Shown: positions 25,042-36,474, counted from the first letter of the stretch. The stretch is DNA of 64,000 nt from Streptomyces termitum (GCF_014650175.1 NZ_BMUL01000004.1:124001-188000), one strand, 5' to 3'. Translations and numbers: made by a program. Notes: generated by a model from the letters alone, not told the origin.

Positions 25042-25524
25042 GTGGCGGCGGGCGGGGGCGCGGAGCCCGGCACGGCGGACGGCGCGGCCTGGGCGGCGGG
25101 GCTGCTCGGCCGCCGGGTGGTGTGCGTGGGTACGGACCTGGCGGACGTGGCGGAGCTGCGCGGGGTGCTGGCCCGGCGGCCGGCCTTCGCGGCCCGGGTG
25201 TTCACGCCCGGCGAGCGGGCCTACTGCGAGGTCCCGGCGGACCCGGCCGAGCGGTACGCGGTCCGCTTCGCGGCCAAGGAGGCGGTGCTGAAGGCCCTCG
25301 GGGTGGGCCTCACGGGCTCCGTCCTCACCGAGATCGAGGTCCTGCGGGCCCCGACCGGAGCCCCGTCCCTCCGGCTGACGGGCCGTGCCGCGCGGCTCGC
25401 GGCCGGGGCGGGCGTGGCCTCCTGGCTGATCTCCCTGAGTCACACGGCGACCCTGGCCCACGCGATGGTGGCGGGCCTGGCGGAGGACGACCTCCCCCGC
25501 ACCTACGGCCTCCCCCGCACCTGA
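25042..25524 (+). CDS. AcpS-type 4'-phosphopantetheinyl transferase
   Basis: A 160-aa holo-carrier-protein synthase. VGTDLADVAEL is the N-terminal magnesium-binding motif and RYAVRFAAKEAVLKALG is the signature WxxKEA-type helix; SWLISLSHTATLA closes the fold. It transfers the phosphopantetheine arm from CoA to a carrier protein, most simply the one at 21167. It starts with GTG 3 nt after the peptidase stop and is the last gene of the operon, followed at once by a strong hairpin. A ~20-aa Ala/Gly-rich lead precedes the core. Confidence 0.9.
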   Translation: MAAGGGAEPGTADGAAWAAGLLGRRVVCVGTDLADVAELRGVLARRPAFAARVFTPGERAYCEVPADPAERYAVRFAAKEAVLKALGVGLTGSVLTEIEVLRAPTGAPSLRLTGRAARLAAGAGVASWLISLSHTATLAHAMVAGLAEDDLPRTYGLPRT

Positions 25525-25526
25525 GG

Positions 25527-25563
25527 GGGCCCGGCACCTCCCGCCGGGGGAGGTGCCGGGCCC
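25527..25563. terminator. Bidirectional terminator closing the biosynthetic region
   Basis: A perfect 16-bp inverted repeat (25527-25542 and 25548-25563, arm GGGCCCGGCACCTCCC) with a 5-nt loop lies between the AcpS stop at 25524 and the convergent subtilisin stop at 25589. It can terminate both. Confidence 0.8.
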
Positions 25564-25588
25564 GTCACCGCTCATGCCCGTACGGGGC

Positions 25589-28948
<3,360 letters not shown>

Positions 28949-28960
28949 ATGTGCGCGCAA

Positions 28961-29513
28961 GTCTCCCCCAGGAGCTCGGGATTCGGGGTGGAGTGGTCTC
29001 TTTCCGGCCGGGGGACGCGGGGAGCGCCCGCCGCCGGCCAGCGCAGTATGGGAGGCCGGGAAGGAGGCGATCAAAGCCCACGAGGCGGTACGGCCCCGAT
29101 CCCGCCGCTTTCCGGCCACGCCGGGGCGCGGTCGTGCGATGGGGCGGCGATGGGTGTGTGACGGGCGCGTGACCGCCGGACGATCCTTCCGCGACGGCCC
29201 GGCCCGACACCCCTTCCGGCGCCCGCGATCCGGCCCCCCGGACCCTTCCGGAGGGCGGCCTTCCCCACCATTGGCCGTTTCCGCACCCCACCCGGGACGG
29301 CGCGCCCGGCCCCTCGGCAGCGCCCTTCGGCCACCCGGATCCCCGCTCCGCCCCCGGCGACCACCGCCGCCCCCGGCACCCGCCCGCGCCGCCGCCCGTC
29401 CGCACGGCCCGGCGCCCGCCCTGACCACCGCAAACGCGGGTGAGAACCACCTCGAACACCTGGTAGATTGATGTCTGTCGCCGCGGGGAACACCGGCGGA
29501 CGACACACACCTT
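28961..29513. promoter_or_regulatory. Gene-free region with divergent promoters for the subtilisin and tRNA-Leu
   Basis: No gene is supported in these 553 bp. Leftward, TTGATC (reverse of 29069-29074) and CATACT (reverse of 29045-29050) are 18 bp apart and could drive the protease gene about 85 bp downstream. Rightward, TGAGAA (29441-29446) and TAGATT (29464-29469) are 17 bp apart, well placed for the tRNA at 29514. The remaining sequence shows nothing I recognise. Confidence 0.45.
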
Positions 29514-29601
29514 GTCCGGGTGGCGGAATGGCAGACGCGCTAGCTTGAGGTGCTAGTGCCCTTTATCGGGCGTGGGGGTTCAAGTCCCCCCTCGGACACC
29601 A
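29514..29601 (+). tRNA. tRNA-Leu (anticodon GAG)
   Basis: The 88 bases fold as a class II tRNA with a long variable arm: acceptor GTCCGGG pairs with CTCGGAC (one G-U), the anticodon loop reads CTTGAGGT giving GAG, the T-loop is GGGTTCAAGTCCC, and CCA is encoded. Class II plus this anticodon identifies leucine (CTC codons). No integrase or direct repeat of its 3' end was seen nearby. Confidence 0.95.
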
Positions 29602-29605
29602 GCAG

Positions 29606-29647
29606 ACGGGCCGTGCCCACCGGTGAAGACCGGCGGTCACGGCCCGT
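29606..29647. terminator. Hairpin after tRNA-Leu and the trypsin-like gene
   Basis: ACGGGCCGTG at 29606-29615 pairs with CACGGCCCGT at 29638-29647, with partly paired sequence inside the loop. It sits between the tRNA 3' end and the convergent protease stop at 29660, so it may serve both. Confidence 0.6.
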
Positions 29648-29659
29648 TCGCGTTTCCTC

Positions 29660-30463
29660 TCACCCCTTCGGGCGGAGCCCCGTGACCCGGGCGATCCAGG
29701 GCAGGTGGGCGGTGATCCGGGTGTTGACCGCCGGACTGTCGGTGGCGCAGCCCCGGCCGTACGAGACGAGGGCGGCCAGCACCGGGCGCCCGGCGGCGTC
29801 GCGGTGGACCAGCGGGCCGCCGGAGTCGTACACACAGGTGTCGCGGCCGGGGGTCCAGGTGCAGAGCTGCGCCCGGGTGAGGCCGCCGACGCCGCGCCGC
29901 GCGCACTCCGCGTTGGTCAGGGTGTCGAGGGTGACCGTCCGCAGCACGGGGGAGGAGCCCTCGCCGTACCCGGTGGCGCCCCAGCCGACCGCCTCCAGCC
30001 GGGTCCGAGCGAACGTTTCGTCAGCGGCGGGCAGCGCGACGGGCCGCACCCCGGCGTCCGTCCGCACCGGGGCCGGCAGGGTGATCACCGCCAGGTCGTC
30101 GCGCTGGGTGGCCGGGTCGTAGTCCGGGTGCGTCGTGAACCGGGCCGGGCGCACCGTCCGCGCGTACCGCGACTCGGTCGCCGAGCCCAGGTCGTGCTCG
30201 CCCAGCAGCACCGCGACCCGCCCGGTGTCCGCGTACGACCCCGTCAGGCAGTGCGCGGCCGTCAGCACGTGCCGGGGACCGACCAGCACCCCGCCGCAGA
30301 ACTGCCGCTGCCGCGCCACGTCCACCAGCGCCACCGCGTAGGGGTACGCCCCCGGGGCCGCCTCCCGGCCCCCGACGACCGCCCCCGCCTCGCCGGCCGT
30401 CACCGGCGACGCCGCCAGGAGCGTCCCCGCGAGCGCGGCCGCCAGTCCTCTCGCCCGTCCCAC
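29660..30463 (-). CDS. Secreted trypsin-like (S1A) serine protease
   Basis: A 267-aa extracellular chymotrypsin-fold protease. A hydrophobic signal sequence ends near SPVTAGEAGA; the mature chain begins VVGGREAAPGAYPYAVAL. The triad is His in LTAAHCL, Asp in RDDLAVITL and Ser in DSGGPLV; the residue before the Asp of the Ser motif is Tyr instead of the usual Gly. CTW..GRDTC supplies a typical disulfide. The GTG at 30463 follows GGAGGG at 4 nt; an upstream in-frame extension is rejected because it precedes the signal peptide. Confidence 0.88.
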   Translation of the reverse strand: MGRARGLAAALAGTLLAASPVTAGEAGAVVGGREAAPGAYPYAVALVDVARQRQFCGGVLVGPRHVLTAAHCLTGSYADTGRVAVLLGEHDLGSATESRYARTVRPARFTTHPDYDPATQRDDLAVITLPAPVRTDAGVRPVALPAADETFARTRLEAVGWGATGYGEGSSPVLRTVTLDTLTNAECARRGVGGLTRAQLCTWTPGRDTCVYDSGGPLVHRDAAGRPVLAALVSYGRGCATDSPAVNTRITAHLPWIARVTGLRPKG

Positions 30464-30547
30464 TGTGCCCTCCGTACCCGTCGACGCGCTGTCCACGACG
30501 TCAACGACCGGCACGCGGGAGGGTCACCCGTCAGGGGGGACGGGGGG

Positions 30548-31603
30548 TCACGGCACCCGGGCGGTCCACTCCGGCGTCGCGAACTTGCTCCGCGCCAACT
30601 CCTCGGCCAGCGCCCGCTCCTCCGCCGTGACCCGGCCCTCCGCCAGGCCGTACCGCTCCCGGAAGGAGGCGATCATCCGCTCGATGACCGCCTCGCGCGG
30701 CAGCCCGGTCTGCCGCCGCAGCGGGTCCACGCGCTTCTTCGCGCTCCTGGTGCCCTTGTCGGACAGCTTCTCCCGGCCGATCCGCAGCACCTCGGTCATC
30801 TTGTCCGCGTCGATGTCGTACGCCATCGTCACGTGGTGCAGCACCGCGCCCGCGCCGCCCACCATCCGCTTCTGCGCCGCGCCCGCGATCTTCCCGGCGT
30901 CGGTCGCGATGTCGTTGAGCGGCTGGTACCACGCCTTGACGCCCATGTCGCCGAGCGCGCCCAGCACCCAGTCGTCCAGGTAGGCGTAACTGTCGGCGAA
31001 GGACAGACCCTGCACCAGGGCGTCGGGGACCGAGAGCGAGTACGTGATGGTGTTGCCCGGCTCGATGAACATGGCGCCGCCGCCGCTGATCCGGCGCACC
31101 ACCTGCACGCCGTGCCGCCCGGCCGCCTCCGGGTCCACCTCGTTGCGCAGCGACTGGAAGCTGCCGATGACGACGGCGGGCGCGCCCCACTCCCAGACCC
31201 GCAGGGTCGGCGGGCGGCGGCCCGCCGCCACCTCGGCGGTGAGGACCTCGTCCAGCGCCATGTGCAGGGCGGGCGCCTGCGGCGGCTCGTGGATCAGCTG
31301 CCAGGCGTAGTCCGTCCAGTCGGTGGCGTGCGCCAGCGCCCGCCGGACCGCGACCCCGACGCCCTCGCTGGTCAGCCCGAACATCCGGGTGCCCGGTGGC
31401 AGCGCCGCGTCGATCCGGGCGGCGAGCCCGGCCGCGTCGGTGTCGGCGGGCGCGCCCTCCAGCGCCCCGTCGATCGCCTCGATCGCCTCGTCGGGCTCCA
31501 GGAAGAAGTCACCCGCGACGCGCACGCGGCGCAACAGGCCCTCCTCGACATCCAGATCGACGACGACGAGCTTGCCGCCGGGAACCTTGTACTCACCGTG
31601 CAC
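30548..31603 (-). CDS. lplA: Lipoate-protein ligase A with N-terminal accessory domain
   Basis: A 351-aa lipoate-protein ligase. The first ~85 residues (GGKLVVVDLDVEEG and EPDEAIEAIDGALEG) are the small accessory domain that in some species is a separate LplB protein or lies at the C-terminus. The catalytic domain holds GSFQSLRNEVD, VVRRISGGGAMF (the conserved RRxSGGG) and KIAGAAQKR with the lysine that contacts lipoyl-AMP. It attaches lipoate to 2-oxoacid dehydrogenase and glycine-cleavage proteins. GTG at 31603 is preceded by GAAGGGAA. Confidence 0.87.
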   Translation of the reverse strand: MHGEYKVPGGKLVVVDLDVEEGLLRRVRVAGDFFLEPDEAIEAIDGALEGAPADTDAAGLAARIDAALPPGTRMFGLTSEGVGVAVRRALAHATDWTDYAWQLIHEPPQAPALHMALDEVLTAEVAAGRRPPTLRVWEWGAPAVVIGSFQSLRNEVDPEAAGRHGVQVVRRISGGGAMFIEPGNTITYSLSVPDALVQGLSFADSYAYLDDWVLGALGDMGVKAWYQPLNDIATDAGKIAGAAQKRMVGGAGAVLHHVTMAYDIDADKMTEVLRIGREKLSDKGTRSAKKRVDPLRRQTGLPREAVIERMIASFRERYGLAEGRVTAEERALAEELARSKFATPEWTARVP

Positions 31604-31990
31604 CGTTTCGTTCCCTTCCAGCGAGTGGCGGGGACCCTGGTCCTCGCGGCCTCGGAATTCGGACAGTGGTGTGCATATTGTGCATCGCGCTCCAGGTCAT
31701 GCCCTCATGGGGAGATGGAAGAGCTGCCGGCAACAGTGCCCCGCGAGCGTGCCTGCCCGCCTGGTGCTCTCTTGGTAGAAGGGTGAAACCGATCTTTCGG
31801 AGGCTTGCCGCATGAGGCGGCGGAAAGCCCCTTGGACAACACTGAAAGTTCCTGAAAATTCCCTGGCGCGTGGATGCGGAGGGCATCTCCGACCTGGGAA
31901 GTTGGGAAGTTCGGCATCTTCTTCCTGCCCCCAAGGGAGCGGAGGGCTCCCGCCCCGCCCGCCGATCGGTCCCGGATGCTACTGCGTCCG
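31604..31990. other. Non-coding or degraded sequence at the edge of an accessory patch
   Basis: No gene is supported here. The part next to the ligase start must hold its promoter; GTGCATATTGTGCAT near 31670-31684 is an AT-richer repeated motif of unknown role. From about 31800 base composition falls and codon bias in every frame weakens, consistent with inserted and decayed DNA. Confidence 0.5.
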
Positions 31991-32214
31991 GGTTCCAGGG
32001 CGCTGATGCGGTTCTCGTGGGTCTGGAAGCCGCGCTGGAACGCTTCGCGGAGTTCACCGGAGCGCGGGGCGAGAAGTATCCGGTGATCGTCCGACTGCGG
32101 GAGAACGCCTGGGAGGAGTTCACTCCGTTAACAACCCCAGTTGCACCATTCGTTCGACAGACCCTCGACGGTGCCTTCGCGGGCATCTGCCTGAAGTGGA
32201 CGAGCGAGAGGTAA
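31991..32214 (+). pseudogene. IS256-family transposase remnant
   Basis: In the frame that runs 31870-32214 the segment ALERFAEFTGARGEKYPVIV followed by RLRENAWEEFTPL matches the end-of-catalytic-domain region of IS256/mutator transposases (RF.EF...WG.KYPAI..LW.NAW.EFVPFL). The match stops abruptly near 32125, before the STNAIES motif, and the last ~28 codons of the open frame are unrelated. It contains a TTA codon, rare in Streptomyces. Only a fragment is present, without terminal inverted repeats, so this is a scar of an old element. Confidence 0.55.
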
Positions 32215-32260
32215 AACGCCGAGGGGCGCCACCGATACGTCGGTGGCGCCCCTCGGCGTT
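32215..32260. terminator. Perfect 21-bp hairpin between the transposase remnant and a leftward gene
   Basis: 32215-32235 pairs without mismatch with 32240-32260 around a TACG tetraloop (arm begins AACGCCGAGGGGCGCC). It directly follows the stop TAA of the rightward open frame and precedes the end of the leftward gene, so it can act as a bidirectional terminator. Confidence 0.8.
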
Positions 32261-32268
32261 CAAGGTGG

Positions 32269-32715
32269 TCAGCCGCGCCGGGTGTTCTTCGGCAGTCCGC
32301 CCCGGAAGTCGCATCCGGGGCACTCGTCCTCACCTTGGATGTGGCCCTCGCACCAGCCGTGGACCGTCGCATCCCGTTGGAGGAGATGAGTTCGTCGTCC
32401 TGGAAGGCCATGGCGACGGCGATCTTGACGGCGGCCAGGCCGCAGAGCACCGGAGTCCATAGGCGTGCGTGCGGGCACGCCTGCCGGGTAACGCGTGGTC
32501 AGGACTGCCGCGAGCGATGCCGCGGCGACCGAGAGCAGGATGGTGAGAGCGCCGCCGACCAGGAGCGGGTCGTAGGGGGCGGTGTCCTTGTCGGTGATGC
32601 TCGGCCGGATCGGGCGTGCGGCGATGACGAGCAGGCTTCCGGCGAGCCGGCCGGCGGGGCGGGGCAGCGCTCCGCGCCACCCCGAGTGCGCCGGGATCGG
32701 CGGCACCAACCGCAC
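32269..32715 (-). pseudogene. Small membrane protein, probably frame-damaged
   Basis: The open frame encodes 148 aa: one membrane segment (LVGGALTILLSVAAASLAAVL) and a C-terminal CxxC tail (HGWCEGHIQGEDECPGCDF). Between them the frame becomes Arg-rich (GRRQDRRRHGLPGRR), unlike the rest. In another frame of the same strand the same bases read LCGLAAVKIAVAMAFQDDEL, a convincing hydrophobic protein segment. Two compensating indels, near 32450 and 32375, would explain this. Either an altered protein or a pseudogene results. No family recognised. Confidence 0.4.
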
Positions 32716-32837
32716 CCGCTCCCACTCGGCCGCAGTGCGCTCAGACGCCGTCGTCCTGGCCGCGCCCGTGCTCCTGGGGGTGACAGCGGTACGGAGCAGG
32801 GGTTCCGCCGGCCTTTCTGCGATGCCCGCGCAACGGC

Positions 32838-33467
32838 TTACGGAGCGCTGCTCGCGGGTGGAGGCGTGAGGGACGGCTCGATGGTCGACCGGACGTAGAT
32901 CCGCGTGGTGCCGGGTGTGAACTCATGGGCGAAGATGTCGACGCAGCGCTGGAGGTATTTGCCCTCCGGGGACGCCAGGTCGTCCGGGCACAGGCTGGCC
33001 TTCCGGAGGCCCTGGACGAGTGTCTCGGGTTCGGGCAGTCCGAGGTGACCAAAGGCGGCGGCGGGCCGGTAGCCCTTCTCCTCGGGGTGCAGGTTCCCGA
33101 TCATCTCGGTGCCGCTCCGGATGAGTCTGCCTGTGTACCGCTCCGCGTCCTCGCTCGGCAGGACGAAGGCGAGCAGGCCGGTGTCGTAACGCTGGCCGGT
33201 CTTGTAGCCCGACCGCCGGTCCGAGGCTCCCTCCGGAATGCGGATACCGAGCTGGTCGCTCATCCAGGCGGGCGTGGCCCCTTCTTCCCAGCAACACGTC
33301 ATTTCCTGGTCCGTCAGATCCGACGACACGTCATCGGCGACCCAGGACACCACACCGATCGCGGTGGCGACGCAGCCGAGGAGAACCGCAACGACGACGA
33401 CTGCGACCGGCACACGACGGCGGCGCAGGGGCCGGGTGTCGGCAGCGGGCCGGGGGGAGGTGTCCAT
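32838..33467 (-). CDS. Membrane-anchored protein of unknown function
   Basis: A 209-aa protein with a basic N-terminus (RPLRRRRV), one transmembrane helix (VAVVVVAVLLGCVATAIGV) and an extracytoplasmic domain with paired Cys (MTCCWEE, ASLCPDD, QRCVDIF). I recognise no family. The ATG at 33467 is preferred because GAGGA lies 6 nt upstream; an alternative GTG at 33500 would overlap the upstream gene. It follows the WXG-like gene with 10 bp between, so the three leftward genes form a unit; a lipoprotein or membrane partner is commonly found beside such genes in Streptomyces. Confidence 0.7.
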   Translation of the reverse strand: MDTSPRPAADTRPLRRRRVPVAVVVVAVLLGCVATAIGVVSWVADDVSSDLTDQEMTCCWEEGATPAWMSDQLGIRIPEGASDRRSGYKTGQRYDTGLLAFVLPSEDAERYTGRLIRSGTEMIGNLHPEEKGYRPAAAFGHLGLPEPETLVQGLRKASLCPDDLASPEGKYLQRCVDIFAHEFTPGTTRIYVRSTIEPSLTPPPASSAP

Positions 33468-33477
33468 CCGTGATCCT

Positions 33478-34977
33478 CTATCGCGCTTCCTGCTGCTCAC
33501 GACCCGGATCCGTCCGGTCGCCCTCGCGGCCCGGTTGGTCCGGCTGTGGCAGAGATCCCTGGTTCGGGGCGGGTCCGCCCAGATCGTAGTGTTTGACGGA
33601 GCTGCTGCCCGCCATGTCGAACTCCTGGGCGATGCCCGTGGTGTGGAGGCGGGCCATCTGACCGTCCGGAATGCTCATTTCGCCGCCCCACGGGAGATCG
33701 ATGGTCACGCCTTTGCTCTCGTCCCAGTTGTAGCGGTCCCAGGCGTTGGCCTGGTAGTCGAGACCGACCTTGGGCTGCCCGTTCTCGTCCGCTATGACGG
33801 TGACCACCCCGGTCACGTTCGACCGGGTGGACCCGACTGCGTAGAACCAGTTGTTGTCCACGTCCCGCGTGAAGGAGAAGTCCCGGTTTTCGGTCTCCAC
33901 CGGCATCGAGACGGGTTGTCCGCCATTGCACCGGAACTCCGCGAGAGCGTCGTCGCGCCAAGCCGCCTGATGTTCCCTGATGCCGTCCTCGATGTGCGCG
34001 TTGAAGCCGGGCACGTCCGACATCATTTTGTCGACGGGCAGCTCCATGTCCGTCCCGCTGTTCCCGAGGTAGTGCGCCATGTGCCGCGCGGCGTCGTTGT
34101 CGCCCTTCCAGTCGGCGGCCTCGGCGATCAGGTTCATCTTCTCCCGGGTCCTGCGCTCCTCGGCTCCCGGATCTTCGACACCGTGGGGCCCGGAGCCCCG
34201 GTCGGGGGCGGCCTTCTTGATGGTCGGAGCGAGCAGTCCCGCCGCGAGAAGGCCGTCCCTGTGCCCGGTCCACAACTCCGCACGAGCCTGAGGACTCAGC
34301 GATGTCCACAGCCGCCGCAGCTCGGCCCGCTGCGCCGTGTTCGCATCGCCCCCGAGGGAGGCGAGCTTGGTGGCGCGGGGGAGTTGGTCCTCGTCGAGCG
34401 ACGTGTACGTCGCGTGCCCCGCGTTGTGCGGGTCGCCGCCGTGGCTTCGCTTCAGCGCCCGGGTCACGGCGGCGTCGATCTCGGCCGCGTGCGCCACCAG
34501 ACCCGTGAGGGTATCGGCGTACCACCGCATCAGATCCTTGGTCCGCTGGGACGTGCCCTCCACACCGCAGAAGGCCTCCATGACCTTCACTGTCCCGTGG
34601 GGACCATCCGACACCAACAGCCCCGGATCCGGGCCCGCCGAACGGCCAGGATCACCCTTGCGGGCTTCCGCGGAAAGCTCGCGAGCACGCTTCTGCACCT
34701 GCTTCAGCTCGGCGTGCCCGTCCCGGAGGACTGACGCGATGCTCTGCGCCTCCATCTGGAGATCCGCGACCTCCTTGACCGACTTGCGGACGAACTCCTT
34801 GGTGACGGTCGCATTCAGCCCAGCCCAGTCGGCCCCGTCGGACAACTGCAGGAGACCGCTGTAGACCTCGGTCATCAACCTTTTCAGACCGGCCGCCGTC
34901 GAGGACCAGTCCTCGGCCGCCGAGCTCAGTTTGTCCAGGTCGGCTTCCATCAGATCCGTGTACGAGAACGCCCCCAT
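33478..34977 (-). CDS. Large WXG100/ESX-like protein, possible polymorphic toxin
   Basis: A 499-aa protein without signal peptide. The first ~110 residues form two long helices (DLMEADLDKLSSAAEDWSST and QMEAQSIASVLRDGHAELKQ) with W-x-G in GADWAGLN, the style of type VII secretion substrates. A central helical region follows, and the last ~190 residues are a distinct beta-rich domain (NRDFSFTRDVDNNWFYAVGS, VTVIADENGQPKVGLDYQAN). This suggests a secreted effector, but I recognise no catalytic motif and no clear immunity gene next to it. The small WXG-like gene 19 bp upstream should be its partner. Confidence 0.65.
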   Translation of the reverse strand: MGAFSYTDLMEADLDKLSSAAEDWSSTAAGLKRLMTEVYSGLLQLSDGADWAGLNATVTKEFVRKSVKEVADLQMEAQSIASVLRDGHAELKQVQKRARELSAEARKGDPGRSAGPDPGLLVSDGPHGTVKVMEAFCGVEGTSQRTKDLMRWYADTLTGLVAHAAEIDAAVTRALKRSHGGDPHNAGHATYTSLDEDQLPRATKLASLGGDANTAQRAELRRLWTSLSPQARAELWTGHRDGLLAAGLLAPTIKKAAPDRGSGPHGVEDPGAEERRTREKMNLIAEAADWKGDNDAARHMAHYLGNSGTDMELPVDKMMSDVPGFNAHIEDGIREHQAAWRDDALAEFRCNGGQPVSMPVETENRDFSFTRDVDNNWFYAVGSTRSNVTGVVTVIADENGQPKVGLDYQANAWDRYNWDESKGVTIDLPWGGEMSIPDGQMARLHTTGIAQEFDMAGSSSVKHYDLGGPAPNQGSLPQPDQPGREGDRTDPGREQQEAR

Positions 34978-34996
34978 GCTGTCCCGTTCCCTCTGA

Positions 34997-35482
34997 TCAC
35001 TTCACGTACTTCTGCAACTCCGACACCGGCACCGCGGAGCCGTCCCGTCCTCTCAGCGTGGCGGCGATCTCCACGTCGTCGTTGGCGTGCGACTTCTTCG
35101 AGTAGTCCAGGTGGTTGGAGATATGCGCGAACATCTGTAGAACTGTCTTCACCTGCGAAGTCCAGACTTCGAGCGTGGTGTACAACTCGCCACCCGCGCT
35201 GAAGTTGTGACCCTGCAACTCCGCCGCAGCCCGCGCAGTGGTCCCCGCGCCGGCCTTGTCGGCACCGGCACCCGCCACGTCAGCACGCTTCCGCAGCTCG
35301 CCGTGGATCCGGAAGGCCTCGTTACCGACCGCGCCCAGCTCGTCCCGGTGCACTACGAGGTCGGAATCGGTACCGGATGCCGGAACACCGGGCTGGGCCC
35401 CAGCCGTGTTGAGGCTCATCTGCGCCGACTGTCTGTCTCGCGCGTCGGACTTGAGTGCCGCCCACTCGTCGTCGAACGTCAT
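34997..35482 (-). CDS. Small WXG100/ESX-like partner protein
   Basis: A 161-aa largely helical protein: FDDEWAALKSDARDR, LVVHRDELGAVGNEAFRIHG and SAGGELYTTLEVWTSQVKTV resemble the helical hairpins of ESX-type small proteins that pair with larger substrates. ATG at 35482 follows a run of G (GGGGGACCC); the upstream in-frame ATG at 35509 has no such site. It is the first gene of a three-gene leftward unit with 33478 and 32838. Confidence 0.65.
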   Translation of the reverse strand: MTFDDEWAALKSDARDRQSAQMSLNTAGAQPGVPASGTDSDLVVHRDELGAVGNEAFRIHGELRKRADVAGAGADKAGAGTTARAAAELQGHNFSAGGELYTTLEVWTSQVKTVLQMFAHISNHLDYSKKSHANDDVEIAATLRGRDGSAVPVSELQKYVK

Positions 35483-35676
35483 GGGTCCCCCACCCCTGAT
35501 CGAAACCAACGGCTCACCCTAGCAGCGGGGTTGGAGTCGCGCTCCGGGACCAGGGTCTGATGTGTCCGGGTTCCTCGCGGCGGGGTGGCCGGTGCCGCTG
35601 CCATGGGAGGTGATTGCCCGCCCTCTGCCCGACCCTCTGTGCCGCACGGCCGGCGCGGTGATCTCCGGCCGCCTTA

Positions 35677-35720
35677 AGTCGGGTAGCCGGGTCACGGCAA
35701 CGTGACCCGGCTACCCGACT
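35677..35720. terminator. Perfect 20-bp hairpin located between divergent genes
   Basis: 35677-35696 pairs exactly with 35701-35720 around a GCAA tetraloop (arm begins AGTCGGGTAGCCGGG). It has the shape of a terminator, yet both neighbouring genes point away from it (start at 35482 leftward, 35759 rightward, only 38 bp downstream). It may be left over from a deleted gene or act as an attenuator or regulatory structure in the leader of the rightward gene. Confidence 0.6.
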
Positions 35721-35758
35721 AAGCTCGACCCCACCTCGCCGGCGAACGGACCCCCTCC

Positions 35759-36415
35759 ATGGCCAACGGACTCACCTGGATAGGCGCCCACGCCCACACC
35801 GTCACGCCCGTCCCCGGAATGCGCGGCGGCATTTCCCTCACTCTCGCCCGAGGCATCGACCCTGACGAGTTCCTGATCAACCTCGGGGCCGACCTCGATC
35901 AGCTCGCCGCCCGCACCCCGCTGGCCGAACTGCGTAGCCGGCCCACCCCGCCCGGCCACGATCCCACCCGCTACACCTACGCGATGTACGGCAGCGAGGG
36001 GGAGTGGACGTACGTGCTGGAGAACGACCATGCCGCGACCTGGGCAACCGGCTTCCGCCGTGTCCCCTCGATGAGGCCCGGCCCGGGCGAAGAGATCCTG
36101 TGCGCCAGCCGGAACCTGTACAGCCCGCCCGCCGCGATCCTGCACGTCGAAGGCGACGAGGTGATACGGCGCGCGGAGTTCGGCACCACCACCGGCCGCG
36201 AGTCGGCGTTGGACACGACGCTCACCGCCGCCGGTGCCGTCTTCCCCTCCATCCCCGACGCCACCGCCGACGAGGTGACCGCCTTCTACGAACAGCACGG
36301 CGCGCGCCTGCCCGCCCTGGTGTTCACCGCGCTGGGCGCGTACACGGGGCTGAGCATCGACCAGGACGCGGCACAGGCCGGGAATCTCCCCGCCGTCCAC
36401 CTCCTCACTCCTTGA
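35759..36415 (+). CDS. Protein of unknown function (DUF6461-like)
   Basis: A 218-aa soluble protein. GLTWIGAHAHTVTPVPGMRG, YGSEGEWTYVLENDHAATW and a C-terminal part with an AFYEQHG motif give it the flavour of the DUF6461-type proteins common in Streptomyces accessory regions, some of which sit next to toxin genes. I assign no activity. The ATG at 35759 has a pyrimidine-rich leader (CCCCCTCC) and no obvious ribosome site. It is divergent from the ESX-like unit and could be a cargo or immunity gene of that patch; this is inference from position. Confidence 0.6.
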   Translation: MANGLTWIGAHAHTVTPVPGMRGGISLTLARGIDPDEFLINLGADLDQLAARTPLAELRSRPTPPGHDPTRYTYAMYGSEGEWTYVLENDHAATWATGFRRVPSMRPGPGEEILCASRNLYSPPAAILHVEGDEVIRRAEFGTTTGRESALDTTLTAAGAVFPSIPDATADEVTAFYEQHGARLPALVFTALGAYTGLSIDQDAAQAGNLPAVHLLTP

Positions 36416-36437
36416 GCCGCACGCGCCTGTGCAACGG

Positions 36438-36474
36438 CTTCGGCCCCACCCCGACCGTCAGGGTGGGGCCGAAG
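36438..36474 (+). terminator. Terminator hairpin
   Basis: CTTCGGCCCCACCC (36438-36451) pairs with GGGTGGGGCCGAAG (36461-36474), loop 9 nt, 22 bp after the preceding stop codon. It ends the accessory patch. Confidence 0.75.

Noticed and set aside
29514..29601. tRNA-Leu as attachment site of an integrated element
   Set aside because: No integrase, no direct repeat of the tRNA 3' end, and ordinary genes on both sides.
31870..32214. Intact small gene of 114 codons
   Set aside because: Only the middle resembles a protein family (IS256 transposase); the two ends have no coding character, so it is treated as a remnant.
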